Shown here piece after piece: positions 23,459 to 32,498 of a stretch of DNA of 45,015 nucleotides. Under the pieces are notes generated by a model, which was not told the origin of the DNA, did no database searches, and saw only the letters and a program-made list of their open reading frames with translations. The stretch comes from Candidatus Heimdallarchaeota archaeon (GTDB taxonomy: Archaea; Asgardarchaeota; Heimdallarchaeia; Heimdallarchaeales; Heimdallarchaeaceae): positions 1-45,015 of the forward strand of contig JAGLTB010000018.1 in assembly GCA_023270155.1 (NCBI GenBank), read 5' to 3'. Position 1 is the stretch's first letter, and every line of letters starts with the position of its first letter. A program made the position numbers and the translations under genes.

Positions 23459-24576
23459 CGTATTAAAGTTATTACTAGGAATATAATATAGGCTACAAAC
23501 ATGTTAATTAGCAATAGGTTAGTAAATTCAGTGAAAATGGTAAACCATGTAGATGTTCTAATATAGAAATATGAAGCGAAACCCATTGCATTTTGAAGTA
23601 TAAAGCTATATGCACATATAATCAAGAATGGAGCAACGTTGAGTGTTAGAAAAGTACCCTGATGGTTAAATGTCATAAAATTACTAGTTCCGTTCGCTCT
23701 TTGATAAACAATCAAAGCCATACCTATTCCTATTACAAATCCTACAATTGGAAGGATATAAAAAGCATTCAAGAGCTGAACTGCCATAAATTGCCCATCG
23801 ACCATTTTGGCAAATAATCCGTTTAGATAGTAAGTATTGGTTTCTCCAAATACTGATACTGCTGTTGTACTGGTAAATGTCTTATGTGAGAAGACAATGA
23901 ATAAAAGCGATCCAACAATACCTAAGAATATCAGGATCTGTCCAATTATCTCAAACTTCTTGCTAGAATGTTCTACAGTGACGTTTCTTCTAGATAAAAT
24001 TATAAATACTATCATGTAGATTAAGGAAACGCCCCCTACAATGACGTCATAAAGTGGAAATGTACCCATCCCTCCTCCATGAGCGATTCCGATATTATTA
24101 TCATGAAAATTTGAGACTGCACCTTCCCAGGTAGTAAAGAAACTTACTCCTGCGCCAATCAATCCTTGAAGCCCCATAACTATGCCTATAGTCAATATAG
24201 CTGTTTTTCCTGTGATTCTCATTGTAGAAAAGAAACCAGCAAAAAATGAGGTTACTATGTATATAATGGCTACTGAGACGAATCCATAATCAAGGGTGGA
24301 ATAAGGAGTGTAGAATGAAAGAATCGCTGCAGTTGCAAGTAGAATCGAAGCTGCAACATTCTTTGCCATTGCAGAAGAAACAAGAATTATAGCTATCGTA
24401 AACATGATTGTAACAGGAGTTATCCAATCCCACAAAGATTCACTTTGAAGTATTCCTAACCAAGGAAGAAGGAATTCTGTGATAATTATTAACCCTGCTC
24501 CAAAAAATGTAGATAAGAAAGCCCTTTTTGTTAAAAACTGTCCGATATGGAAGAATTTTGGTTCTGTCATAAACAT
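23440..24576 (-). CDS. Polytopic membrane protein of unknown family (about 10 helices)
   Basis: This 378-residue protein is mostly hydrophobic, with about ten membrane segments near residues 19-40, 50-68, 72-90, 96-117, 122-147, 175-197, 211-230, 268-293, 308-330 and 345-373. There is no large external domain and no motif I recognise, and it lacks the MacB/FtsX layout of four helices with a big outer loop. It is third in a same-strand run after an ABC ATPase (25128-25871) and a four-helix protein (24660-25037). It is therefore probably a permease part of that transporter. The loop around residues 155-172 is Gly/His-rich (NNIGIAHGGGMG). Confidence 0.6.
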   Translation of the reverse strand: MFMTEPKFFHIGQFLTKRAFLSTFFGAGLIIITEFLLPWLGILQSESLWDWITPVTIMFTIAIILVSSAMAKNVAASILLATAAILSFYTPYSTLDYGFVSVAIIYIVTSFFAGFFSTMRITGKTAILTIGIVMGLQGLIGAGVSFFTTWEGAVSNFHDNNIGIAHGGGMGTFPLYDVIVGGVSLIYMIVFIILSRRNVTVEHSSKKFEIIGQILIFLGIVGSLLFIVFSHKTFTSTTAVSVFGETNTYYLNGLFAKMVDGQFMAVQLLNAFYILPIVGFVIGIGMALIVYQRANGTSNFMTFNHQGTFLTLNVAPFLIICAYSFILQNAMGFASYFYIRTSTWFTIFTEFTNLLLINMFVAYIIFLVITLIRKIATK

Positions 24577-24659
24577 CTTTCTCTTTCTATTAATTATCCG
24601 ATTAACAAACTATATGTACTAAGGTAAAAAAAAGATTTTGGGTGTAGGAAGAGAGTAAT

Positions 24660-25037
24660 TTATCTTGGTTTGACAGACATTAACATGCAACCAATGAATG
24701 TTAGCAGACCTGAAGCTGCTGCAATCATGATTACAGGGACACCTGAAAGGACTCCAATGTTTAAATCAGCATGACTGTTCTGCCAAATTGCTAGGTAAAC
24801 TGTATAAAGTATCAAAGCAGCTAGCATAAATCCTGTGAGAACAAGATATGCATTTTTCTCCTCAGTTTTATAGACTCTAGATACAGAGCCTAAACCAAAA
24901 CCACCGATTACTCCAATAGCTATGTAGAATAAAAACCACCAATATTGATTAGTTAGCTGTACAATTGTAATAACTACTCCAAACATTCCAATTGCGAGTA
25001 ATGCTCCTCCTATAAAAGATGAAGGTCTGGCTGTCAT
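24660..25037 (-). CDS. Small four-helix membrane protein
   Basis: This 125-residue protein has four hydrophobic helices: near residues 8-28 (FIGGALLAIGMFGVVITIVQ), 33-52, 65-84 and 97-118. It has short loops and no cysteine or charged motif. It lies between an ABC ATPase gene and a ten-helix membrane protein, all on the minus strand with gaps of about 80-90 bases. A small subunit or assembly partner of that transporter is the likely role, from position only. Confidence 0.55.
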   Translation of the reverse strand: MTARPSSFIGGALLAIGMFGVVITIVQLTNQYWWFLFYIAIGVIGGFGLGSVSRVYKTEEKNAYLVLTGFMLAALILYTVYLAIWQNSHADLNIGVLSGVPVIMIAAASGLLTFIGCMLMSVKPR

Positions 25038-25127
25038 ATTTTCATCTCCATTATTCTTAACAACCAGTTTGCTATATTAATATTTCTAAATACTTTGTTA
25101 GAATTTTCAAATGAAGCGGAATCCATG

Positions 25128-25871
25128 CTATTTTTCATTATTTGAGAAATCCTTAATTATTGTTCCATCATTCATTATTAACTGTCTATAAGCTAGCTTT
25201 GCTTGCTTTATATCATGTGTAACATAAACTAACGTTTTCTTGTGTTTTTTACTTAAATCCAAAAGAAGCTGCAAAATTCTTTCACCTGTTGAGGAATCTA
25301 AATTCCCTGTTGGTTCATCAGCTAAAATTATCTGTGGATCATTTGCTAATGCTCTAGCAATTGCAACTCTTTGTTGTTCCCCCCCTGATAATTGTTCGGG
25401 TTTGTGATCTTTTCTATCAGATAGGTTTACCGCAGCTAAAAGCTTATCGACTTGTTTCTTTCTTTGTTCTTTTGATTTGCGTGAAAGTATCATTGGCATT
25501 TCAATATTTTTTTCAGCATTTATCTCTTCAAGAAGATTGAAGTTTTGAAATACATACCCTATAGTCTCTCTTCTAAGATAGCTTAATTCATTATCATTTT
25601 GGTCACTAAGTTTTTTACCATCGATAGTGATCTCTCCTGAATCTACATAATCCAATGCACCGATGATATTTAGAAGTGTAGTCTTTCCACTTCCACTTGG
25701 ACCAACTATAGATACTATCTCTCCCTTATTAATTGACAAAGAAACGTTGTCAAGAGCTTTTACTTCTACTTCTCCTAGAGAATAAGATTTGGAAACACCT
25801 TTTACTTTAATGAACTCCTTCCTTTCCTTTCTCTTTTTTCGAGCAGTTTCCTTCTTTTGTTCCTTTGCCAT
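25128..25871 (-). CDS. ABC transporter ATPase (LolD/MacB type)
   Basis: This 247-residue ATPase has all the marks of an active ABC subunit: Walker A GPSGSGKTT (57-65), Q-loop Gln109 (YVFQNFNLL) and signature LSGGEQQRVAIARAL (161-175). Walker B is IILADEPTGNLD (181-192) and the switch is His219 (YVTHDIK). NLLEEINAEKNIEMPM is typical of the MacB/LolD group, which normally serves FtsX-type permeases. The first 18 residues are strongly basic (KKETARKKRKERKE), an unusual addition. The downstream membrane proteins are not FtsX-like, so the partner set is odd. The MazG-like gene starts upstream in the same direction, 23 bases before this one. Confidence 0.9.
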   Translation of the reverse strand: MAKEQKKETARKKRKERKEFIKVKGVSKSYSLGEVEVKALDNVSLSINKGEIVSIVGPSGSGKTTLLNIIGALDYVDSGEITIDGKKLSDQNDNELSYLRRETIGYVFQNFNLLEEINAEKNIEMPMILSRKSKEQRKKQVDKLLAAVNLSDRKDHKPEQLSGGEQQRVAIARALANDPQIILADEPTGNLDSSTGERILQLLLDLSKKHKKTLVYVTHDIKQAKLAYRQLIMNDGTIIKDFSNNEK

Positions 25872-25894
25872 TGTTATCTTCTCATATAATTACT

Positions 25895-26218
25895 CTATTT
25901 GTGCTTATCGTTTATTGGAAATCTTGCTTTCATTATGTTTATTTCTTCCAACCAGGCCTTCTCCAAATCTATATTTAGCAATATGCATAACTGCATAAAA
26001 AGAGAGAATACTTGAGCAAATTCTCTTGATAGATTAGCGATAGGTGGTTTTTCATGACCTTGACCTTCTGTTTTATATTCCGATAGAAAAAGGAGATATT
26101 TACCTATCTCACCTAGTTCCTCAATTAAATGTATGAAAACATCATTTGGAGAAAAAGATAACCATCCTCTCTCATCTAAAAAATCTCTTATTTCATCTAT
26201 TATATCATTTATTTCCAC
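25895..26218 (-). CDS. MazG-like nucleotide pyrophosphohydrolase family protein
   Basis: This 107-residue all-helical protein resembles small MazG/RS21-C6-type NTP pyrophosphohydrolases. LIEELGEIGKYL (Glu33, Glu34, Glu37) gives the EExxE half of the Mg2+ site. The second half, usually ExxD, reads REFAQV (Glu66, Gln69), so one metal-binding Asp is replaced by Gln. The final ALxxAWLEEINIMKARFP segment is typical (LEKAWLEEI here). The protein may hydrolyse a non-canonical NTP weakly or serve as a binding protein. It sits between the winged-helix/RING-like gene and the ABC ATPase on the same strand, with gaps of 14 and 23 bases. Confidence 0.6.
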   Translation of the reverse strand: MEINDIIDEIRDFLDERGWLSFSPNDVFIHLIEELGEIGKYLLFLSEYKTEGQGHEKPPIANLSREFAQVFSLFMQLCILLNIDLEKAWLEEINIMKARFPINDKHK

Positions 26219-26232
26219 GTAAAAACCTCAAT

Positions 26233-28308
26233 TTATACCTTATACGATTTAAGATTTCTTTTTGATATCTTTGTTTTACACATGGGACATTCATTCTTTA
26301 TTTTCATCCACTGCTCCATATGATCGTCATGTGCAACATTGGAACAATTTGGACATTCTAGGATGCTATCCCCTCTTTTAATTAAACCTTGACAGACTGA
26401 ACATTTTGAAGGAATTTCTTCACAGTTTTTACATGGTTCATATGCTGATTTGATTATATGTCCACAGTTTAAACAGTGCATTTTTAGTGATGGTAAGATA
26501 AGTTCTCCTTTCCTCTCGAAGTATGTACTAGTAAGACTTCCCTTGTAATATCCATGAGCAAGCAATTGACAGATGGTTCTAAAAATATCATGTTCCATTA
26601 AAGAGAGATCAGCAGCAATAATATTGAGTCTGATTTTTTTCCTTCTTGATTTTTCTATCTCATTAACTATCCGGACATAATTGTCTCCTAACTCTTCCAA
26701 TTCCCTATTAGGCAGAAATTTTTGATAAGATAATACATTTAGAGAATTTCCTCTCATTTCCAGATTAACTAAACCTGAACCTGTTAATTCGTAGATTATA
26801 TTTCTAGATGCATTTAGGGATTTACTCCAGTTTTTCTGAATGCTGCTTAATGATACTTTCTTATTCGCTGTAATAAATCCGAATATTTCTTGATAATGAA
26901 TGGGGAGGTCTTCTAATTGCGTGAGAGGAGGAAAGAAAGGAATCTCATCTGGTTGTAACCGATTCCCCACAATTGTGCCTTTTATCAGACCTTTACCATA
27001 AAAACCATACAGCCTTTCTTTGGCATAGAATTTGTCTACCCCCAGTGCTAAAGCTATATCTCTAACATTAATCTGTTTTTTTGCAATAACCATTCCAAGT
27101 AGGATCTTCTCCCATCTATCAAGAGTTCCTTCTTGAGTTCTACTATATCTACGAATACTTTCAATATAAAGAGTAGCACCTTTTATTGTCCCAGAAATGA
27201 ATCCTTCCAGAAGAAGTGTTATAACACCTTCTAAAATCTCACCAGTTGTTCTATTCATGAGAGCTCCTAGTTTTTTAAGAGGGATTCTGTCTTGGGTAGA
27301 TAACAATCCAAACAAAGCTTCATAATTAAAGAAAGAAAGAGTAGCCATTTCCTCAATGGTTCGTTTTGGTTTTAACTCAGGAATAACAATTGGATTGACA
27401 TAATTTGTTTCTGTAAAAACTACTTGAAAAGTTCCTCTTGCGGTAAGAAAAGCTAAAATTTTCATTACTTCTATAGGTTCCTTGCCTACAAACTTAACTA
27501 ATTCTTTAATTGAGACTTTCTTTCTTAATATTGTGTATCCTGCAATATCTTTCTCAACTCCCTGTAAGGAAGATAGTGGGAGGATTCTAGGTGAAATATG
27601 ATATTTTTTCACGTTAATGAAAACACTTGAAACTCCAACTAATTTTGATCGAATCTCAAACTGGGCTTCTAGTTTTCTATAAAGCATTAGAAAAGACAAT
27701 TTTGTAAATACCTGCTCTCTGGAAAAACCAGTGTGTTTTGCTACGTTTGCCAATTCAGCATTTCTTAGCATCATACAAACACCCACAATAAAAGTATCCT
27801 CTGCGGAAATTGTAACTTTTTCAGGTGGTTTCCATATCCAATTTGAAATGAATTCTTTGTTTTTTATTTGTCCTATTAACAATCCTTTGCTAATAAAGTG
27901 CTTCAGATGATCTAACAGAATGCTGAGTTTTATATTAGCAATCCCAGTTATCTCTTTTAAACTTATTTTCTTTGAATATGCTAATAAACCTAGGATAGCT
28001 TTTCGAATAGAGGTTAAACGACCAGGATTTGTTTGTGGAAATTTATAGATTGATGCTATAACAAATTTATCTTTTCTGTAAAAACCTCTGATAGTTAACG
28101 ATTGTATCAGTAATTGGATATACTCTTTAATTGCTTCTAAATTAATCTCATGTTTCTCGGAGAAATCTGCTAGATTTAAATTACGATAGAGAAATAATTG
28201 TGTTAAAACCAGAGCACGTTTAGCTTTTGATAATTTTGGCTCAGGAAGTTCCAGTTTTTTAAAATTGATGTTATAAACATCTTCTCGCTCGTAACTCAGT
28301 TCAATCAT
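26233..28308 (-). CDS. Winged-helix repeat protein with C-terminal zinc ribbon and RING-like finger
   Basis: This 691-residue protein is mostly a chain of five to seven degenerate winged-helix units, with repeated helix pairs such as RKAILGLLAYSKKISLKEI, ITRWEKILLGMV-type segments and KKVSLSSIQKNW. Two zinc sites end it. The first is a ribbon with Cys612, 615, 626 and 629. The second has Cys636, 639, 652, 655, His660, His663, Cys674 and 677, in the order CSVC...CPNC...H..H...CPMC. That eight-ligand cross-brace order fits a RING/PHD-like finger such as the Nse1-type variant RING, with one Cys replaced by His. RING fingers recruit E2 enzymes. It may be an E3-like or a DNA-binding regulator; neither is proven. 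Confidence 0.6.
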   Translation of the reverse strand: MIELSYEREDVYNINFKKLELPEPKLSKAKRALVLTQLFLYRNLNLADFSEKHEINLEAIKEYIQLLIQSLTIRGFYRKDKFVIASIYKFPQTNPGRLTSIRKAILGLLAYSKKISLKEITGIANIKLSILLDHLKHFISKGLLIGQIKNKEFISNWIWKPPEKVTISAEDTFIVGVCMMLRNAELANVAKHTGFSREQVFTKLSFLMLYRKLEAQFEIRSKLVGVSSVFINVKKYHISPRILPLSSLQGVEKDIAGYTILRKKVSIKELVKFVGKEPIEVMKILAFLTARGTFQVVFTETNYVNPIVIPELKPKRTIEEMATLSFFNYEALFGLLSTQDRIPLKKLGALMNRTTGEILEGVITLLLEGFISGTIKGATLYIESIRRYSRTQEGTLDRWEKILLGMVIAKKQINVRDIALALGVDKFYAKERLYGFYGKGLIKGTIVGNRLQPDEIPFFPPLTQLEDLPIHYQEIFGFITANKKVSLSSIQKNWSKSLNASRNIIYELTGSGLVNLEMRGNSLNVLSYQKFLPNRELEELGDNYVRIVNEIEKSRRKKIRLNIIAADLSLMEHDIFRTICQLLAHGYYKGSLTSTYFERKGELILPSLKMHCLNCGHIIKSAYEPCKNCEEIPSKCSVCQGLIKRGDSILECPNCSNVAHDDHMEQWMKIKNECPMCKTKISKRNLKSYKV

Positions 28309-28409
28309 CCATAAAATGTTAGTTTTATATTGTTAAACAAGATTTATTAACCTTCTCTTATTCAGAAGAAAGATGAGATGTGATTCTTGAAATTGGTCAA
28401 TTCAACTAA

Positions 28410-29714
28410 TCATGCTCTTTCCAAATAAGTTTGATACTCCCAATCCCTTTCCTGTTCTTCACCTTTATTTTTCGCATCAAGATAATCTTTGTACTCTTTA
28501 CGTTTTTTATTCAAGAAAATTTCTAGAATCTCATCATTTAGAACTTCTTTAATAAAAGTGCTTTCTTCTAAAAAGTCTAAAGCTTCACTTAGATTTTCAG
28601 GAAGTTTAGTTATTCCCATTTCTTCTCTTTCTTGAGAAGATAAATCTTCTATGTTTCTAGTTGTTGATGAAATAGGTTCAACTTTTCTTTTAATTCCATC
28701 TAATCCAGCTGCTAATAAGAGCGCAGTAGCAAGGTAAATATTTGTTGCACTATCAGTTGCTCTATATTCCAATCTTGCATTCTTTTCGTAACCAGGAATG
28801 CGAATTAATGCTGTTCTATTAGCTATACCCCAGGATTTGAATACAGGTGCTTCATGACCTGGTACTAGTCTCTTATAGGAGTTTGTTGTCGGATTCAGAA
28901 TTGCAGTCATTGCATCCACATGTTCCAAAATCCCTCCAACGAAATATTTGAGCTCGACGCTTATACCCTTCTCCTTATCAGAGAAAATATTTTTACCGTC
29001 TCTGACTAGATATTGATGGATATGAAATCCATTCCCCGCTTGATCAGGGAATGGTTTAGGCATAAACGTGCCAATAATCTCTTCAAAAGCTGATTCAGCT
29101 TTTATTATCATTTTTGCTGTTTGAACATTATCTGCTTGTTTGAGTGCATCTAAAACTAAAAATTCAATCTCTTGTTGCCCAGCTCCACATTCATGATGGA
29201 TTGTTTTTATTGGTATTCCCATCTTTTTCATATCAGCAGCAATATCTCTTCTTAGGGATCCCATCATATCAAAAGGAAGTGTATCCATATACTGGCCATA
29301 ATCTATCGGGTCGAATTCAAGATCTAAGAAAAACCATTCCAGTTCAGGTCTTGTTTTGTATTCATAACCTAATTTTTTTGCTTGCTCAATTACTCTTTTC
29401 AAAATACTTCGAGGATCAGTTGGATGAGGTTTACCATCATTACCGTAAATATCACAGATGAATCTCGCTACTCTTGGTTCCCAAGGAAGAATAGCTAAAG
29501 TATCAAAATCTGGAATAATTTTCATATCGCTCTGTTCAGTTTTAAGAAAACCTAAAGAAGAACCATCTACTCCAGAACCATTTCTCATTTCTTCCCAAAT
29601 GTCAACAGGAAATTCTACCGATTTTAGTTCCCCAAAAATAGTTGAAAATTGATACTGTATAAATTCTATCCCATTTTCTTTAAAATAATTTTCAAAATCA
29701 ATCATCGCTTTCAT
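28410..29714 (-). CDS. glnA: Glutamine synthetase type I
   Basis: This enzyme makes glutamine from glutamate, ammonia and ATP, the main entry of nitrogen. The 434-residue protein has the N-terminal beta-grasp region with GVDGSSLGF. The catalytic domain contains HHECGAGQQEIEF, NGFHIHQYL and the flap NPTTNSYKRLVPGHEAP. The later motif RLEYRATDSATNIYLA is also there. The length is slightly short of the 440-470 usual for archaeal GlnA, without the adenylylation Tyr region being evident. An internal ATG at 29705 is an alternative start. It is divergent from the pyruvoyl arginine decarboxylase gene, so both nitrogen-metabolism genes share one promoter region. Confidence 0.95.
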   Translation of the reverse strand: MKAMIDFENYFKENGIEFIQYQFSTIFGELKSVEFPVDIWEEMRNGSGVDGSSLGFLKTEQSDMKIIPDFDTLAILPWEPRVARFICDIYGNDGKPHPTDPRSILKRVIEQAKKLGYEYKTRPELEWFFLDLEFDPIDYGQYMDTLPFDMMGSLRRDIAADMKKMGIPIKTIHHECGAGQQEIEFLVLDALKQADNVQTAKMIIKAESAFEEIIGTFMPKPFPDQAGNGFHIHQYLVRDGKNIFSDKEKGISVELKYFVGGILEHVDAMTAILNPTTNSYKRLVPGHEAPVFKSWGIANRTALIRIPGYEKNARLEYRATDSATNIYLATALLLAAGLDGIKRKVEPISSTTRNIEDLSSQEREEMGITKLPENLSEALDFLEESTFIKEVLNDEILEIFLNKKRKEYKDYLDAKNKGEEQERDWEYQTYLERA

Positions 29715-29742
29715 CCTAGAGATATTACTTTAATCATTATCG

Positions 29743-29761
29743 TATATATTCTATATATATG
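29743..29761. promoter_or_regulatory. TATA-rich divergent promoter region for glnA and the arginine decarboxylase
   Basis: A TATATATTCTATATATAT stretch is nearly self-complementary and lies 30-45 bases before the glnA start on the minus strand, the right place for its TATA box. For the plus-strand decarboxylase gene, the AT-rich element near 29770-29786 is better placed. The partial palindrome could also be an operator; no regulator gene is adjacent. Confidence 0.45.
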
Positions 29762-29811
29762 TTTTTTCGATAATTATTTAAGTAGTTCAAAATGAATATG
29801 GATTGTTATTC

Positions 29812-30366
29812 ATGTTACCAACAAGATTTTGGCTCACAACAGGAACCGGGCAATCCAAGAGTTCAGAACTAGAAGCTATAGATTCAGCTTTTATGGAAGC
29901 TGGAATAGGGTACCAGAATCATGTTGCTGTTTCTTCAATACCTCCAAACGAGGAGATTTACCCTAAAATTGATAGTGAGAAAGGAATCACGTATGTTCCT
30001 ATTAATGGTGAACTGAAGTTATTACCGTTCAGCTCCATTATTCATGTAGTTAGATCAATGAACAAAGGAAACAAAGGAGACAAAATAGCATGTAGTATTG
30101 CTTTAACAAAGATTGAAACAGATGTAGATGGTAGTCCCCAAAAATGTGTTTTAGCCTTTGAAGCTCAAAGTCCTTCTCTAAGTAAAGCTGAAGAACGTGC
30201 TCTTGTAGGAGTAAAAAAAATGGTTGAACTGCGAGCAGGACGAGTACAGGAAGATTGGGGAAATTCTGGGTATAAACTAGTTAGTTCATCTCTCCAGGTT
30301 GAGAAGCAATTTGGATGTGTTGTAGCATTTGTTGTTTTTGATCCTTTCACTTACAAACATCTATGA
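29812..30366 (+). CDS. pdaD: Pyruvoyl-dependent arginine decarboxylase
   Basis: This enzyme converts arginine to agmatine, the archaeal entry to polyamines and to agmatidine-modified tRNA-Ile. It is made as a proenzyme that cleaves itself between two serines to form a pyruvoyl group. The site here is AVSSIPP (cleavage expected between Ser41 and Ser42 from this start), followed by NEEIYP. The catalytic Glu region is FEAQSPSLSKAEERA and the C-terminus has KQFGCVVAFVVF, as in the M. jannaschii enzyme. At 184 residues it is typical. I prefer ATG 29812; the in-frame TTG at 29803 adds only three residues. Confidence 0.9.
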   Translation: MLPTRFWLTTGTGQSKSSELEAIDSAFMEAGIGYQNHVAVSSIPPNEEIYPKIDSEKGITYVPINGELKLLPFSSIIHVVRSMNKGNKGDKIACSIALTKIETDVDGSPQKCVLAFEAQSPSLSKAEERALVGVKKMVELRAGRVQEDWGNSGYKLVSSSLQVEKQFGCVVAFVVFDPFTYKHL

Positions 30367-30452
30367 TTTTAATGATTTAAGAAAACGTATGAGACGCAAA
30401 GCATAAAAATAGTACATTTTAAAACTACCAAGCACAAATAAAGTGACGCAAT

Positions 30453-32315
30453 ATGAGACTAAAGAAATCACTTACCTTACTACTATTAACATCAATAATA
30501 GTGAGTGTTGTATTCAGTGTTACAAACACAAATAACGTAATAGCAGAAGATGAAGCTAAACCAAGGCTTGAAAGTTTAACAGCGGAAGGTTTTGAAGGCT
30601 TTCCTGGTAAGAATTACCCAACTGGAACTCTGATTGATGTTGAATATTCTGTTAAGCGCTATGTTGGCGTTGATGGTGTTGTATTAGTTGGTGAAGGTTC
30701 TAATTTTACTCTAGATATAAACCAGGGTTTGGAGCTAAACTTCTCTCATTCTTTAGAAGTACGATCATACTATACAGGTACATTCAATTTGACAGAACAC
30801 ACATATTTCAAAGCATATGGGTGGATTGGGGAAATCACTAATGGAACTTATGAAGAAGTAGATTTCTTTGCTCATCTAGGTCCTTGGCACTATCTTTTTG
30901 TGAATGAAATACTTGCCCCACAATTTGATAAAATCATCAATGCTACCAGTACAGGTGTAGATAAAGTCTATTATTCTCCTGCAAATTACACAAATCACAC
31001 AATTGTTATTCGTTTCAAAGTATTCGGAGGAGGAGAAAATGAAAATATAACCTTAGTAACTTCATTGTATCGTGATAAAATCTCTAACGCATCACTAACT
31101 GTTTTCGATTCTGATGTAACATTCATCAAAATGGATTGGGTGAATGAAACTCATGAAGCTTATCAAATCTATAATACAACAATAACATTTACAACGAGAA
31201 CACTCTTTTTCTCAGCAAATAGTTCATATGGGTGGGACACTTGGGATGGAGGATTGATAAAAGAAAAGCTAAATATCTACAGAATAGATAATGGTTTTCA
31301 TTTTGAATCTAAGACAGTATTGAATGAAAAACATACAGAAGTTGACCCTGTTAGACTGAATATCACATCAATAAATGCAACAGCATTCGAGTCATTCGGT
31401 ATTAGTTATTATGTAGTTGAAAGTTCAGATAATAATACGGAAATAGTTCCATGGACGTTAGTAGAAGCATCACTAAACACAACTTATTTCGATATTGATA
31501 ATGATGGATATAATAGTACAATTAGGAAATTCAATGCAACAATTGGGTCTTTTAATGTTGGTAATATTGTCTACTTTGAAGCTTACAATATTTACAAGGG
31601 AGCACATTATAACGAAACTACAGGTAACCTTCACAGAGTAGAGATCTACGATTCCACACCTGAATTGTATCTCACTCCTAAAGGTGGAATTTACACAAAC
31701 AATAAAACTGTTACATTTTATTATGAGATCGAAATGACTCGAGGAAATATCACTGAAGCAACATTCGATTATGGTGATGGAACACCTTTGGATATTCTAT
31801 CTCTTGAGAGCAATGATACACTTGTTCACGATTATCCAGTTGGTATTACAGCGTTCTACAATTACACTCTATTTGTAAACAATTCACTCGGGACATTCAA
31901 TAATCTAACTCAACTGATTTACTTAGACTTCCAAAACCCTATTCTTGAAGTGACTTCAAGTACAAATCCTTCAAGAGATATAGTGGATGGTTTTGTTGAA
32001 CTTCGCCTCGAGTATTCTGACGCTTATACTGGTATGAAGTACGTATATATTGATTGGGGAGATGGTATTGTTCAAAATGTAACTGATGAGTATTATGCAT
32101 TTCATTACTACGTTGAAAGTGCTACTTACAATATAACAATAACTGCTCAAGATCGTGCAGGAAATAATCAAAGCTTAGTCTTAATCTACAATGTTGTACT
32201 GTCTACAGAGACACCAACAGAACCTACTCCTAATAGCTTTGTTTCAGTACTGATTGCTCTCGTCGCAATGGGTATAGTAATAAGCAGTAATTTGAAACTT
32301 AAAAAAAGAAAATAA
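30453..32315 (+). CDS. Secreted, membrane-anchored surface protein with PKD-like domains
   Basis: This 620-residue protein starts with a Sec signal peptide (MRLKKSLTLLLLTSIIVSVV, then cleavage near residue 31). The mature part is rich in Asn-X-Ser/Thr sites, as expected for archaeal surface glycoproteins. Two PKD-like beta domains lie near residues 405-495 and 500-580, marked by FDYGDGTP and IDWGDGIV, followed by aromatic and Asp-rich strands. A Thr/Pro-rich spacer (TETPTEPTPN) leads to a C-terminal membrane helix (about 593-612) and a basic tail KLKKRK. The role is probably adhesion or surface-layer structure; there is no enzymatic motif. Confidence 0.75.
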   Translation: MRLKKSLTLLLLTSIIVSVVFSVTNTNNVIAEDEAKPRLESLTAEGFEGFPGKNYPTGTLIDVEYSVKRYVGVDGVVLVGEGSNFTLDINQGLELNFSHSLEVRSYYTGTFNLTEHTYFKAYGWIGEITNGTYEEVDFFAHLGPWHYLFVNEILAPQFDKIINATSTGVDKVYYSPANYTNHTIVIRFKVFGGGENENITLVTSLYRDKISNASLTVFDSDVTFIKMDWVNETHEAYQIYNTTITFTTRTLFFSANSSYGWDTWDGGLIKEKLNIYRIDNGFHFESKTVLNEKHTEVDPVRLNITSINATAFESFGISYYVVESSDNNTEIVPWTLVEASLNTTYFDIDNDGYNSTIRKFNATIGSFNVGNIVYFEAYNIYKGAHYNETTGNLHRVEIYDSTPELYLTPKGGIYTNNKTVTFYYEIEMTRGNITEATFDYGDGTPLDILSLESNDTLVHDYPVGITAFYNYTLFVNNSLGTFNNLTQLIYLDFQNPILEVTSSTNPSRDIVDGFVELRLEYSDAYTGMKYVYIDWGDGIVQNVTDEYYAFHYYVESATYNITITAQDRAGNNQSLVLIYNVVLSTETPTEPTPNSFVSVLIALVAMGIVISSNLKLKKRK

Positions 32316-32349
32316 ATCTCTTTTACTTTTCATTTATTTTTGAAGCAAT

Positions 32350-32364
32350 CATTTGTTTTTTTGT
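32350..32364 (+). terminator. T-run terminator after the PKD surface protein gene
   Basis: A run of seven T (32356-32362) stands 40 bases past the stop, in a T-rich stretch. Such runs are enough for archaeal termination. No hairpin is visible. Confidence 0.4.
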
Positions 32365-32455
32365 TCAAACCAAAAAATAATCGTTTCAATTAAGTGTTTA
32401 TAATACATATCAAATTCACGTATCTGGGGGCGTTAAACCACAAAGATTTAGCTAG

Positions 32456-32466
32456 CTTTATATATG
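32456..32466 (+). promoter_or_regulatory. Strong TATA box of the tfb gene
   Basis: CTTTATATATG is centred about 38 bases before the tfb ATG at 32499, predicting a leader of about 10-15 bases. It is one of the clearest TATA boxes in the window, as fits a highly expressed general factor. A GGGGGCG stretch (32426-32432) upstream is unusually GC-rich for this sequence. Confidence 0.65.
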
Positions 32467-32498
32467 TCCATGAGTAACAAAACATAGTGAGACGATAG

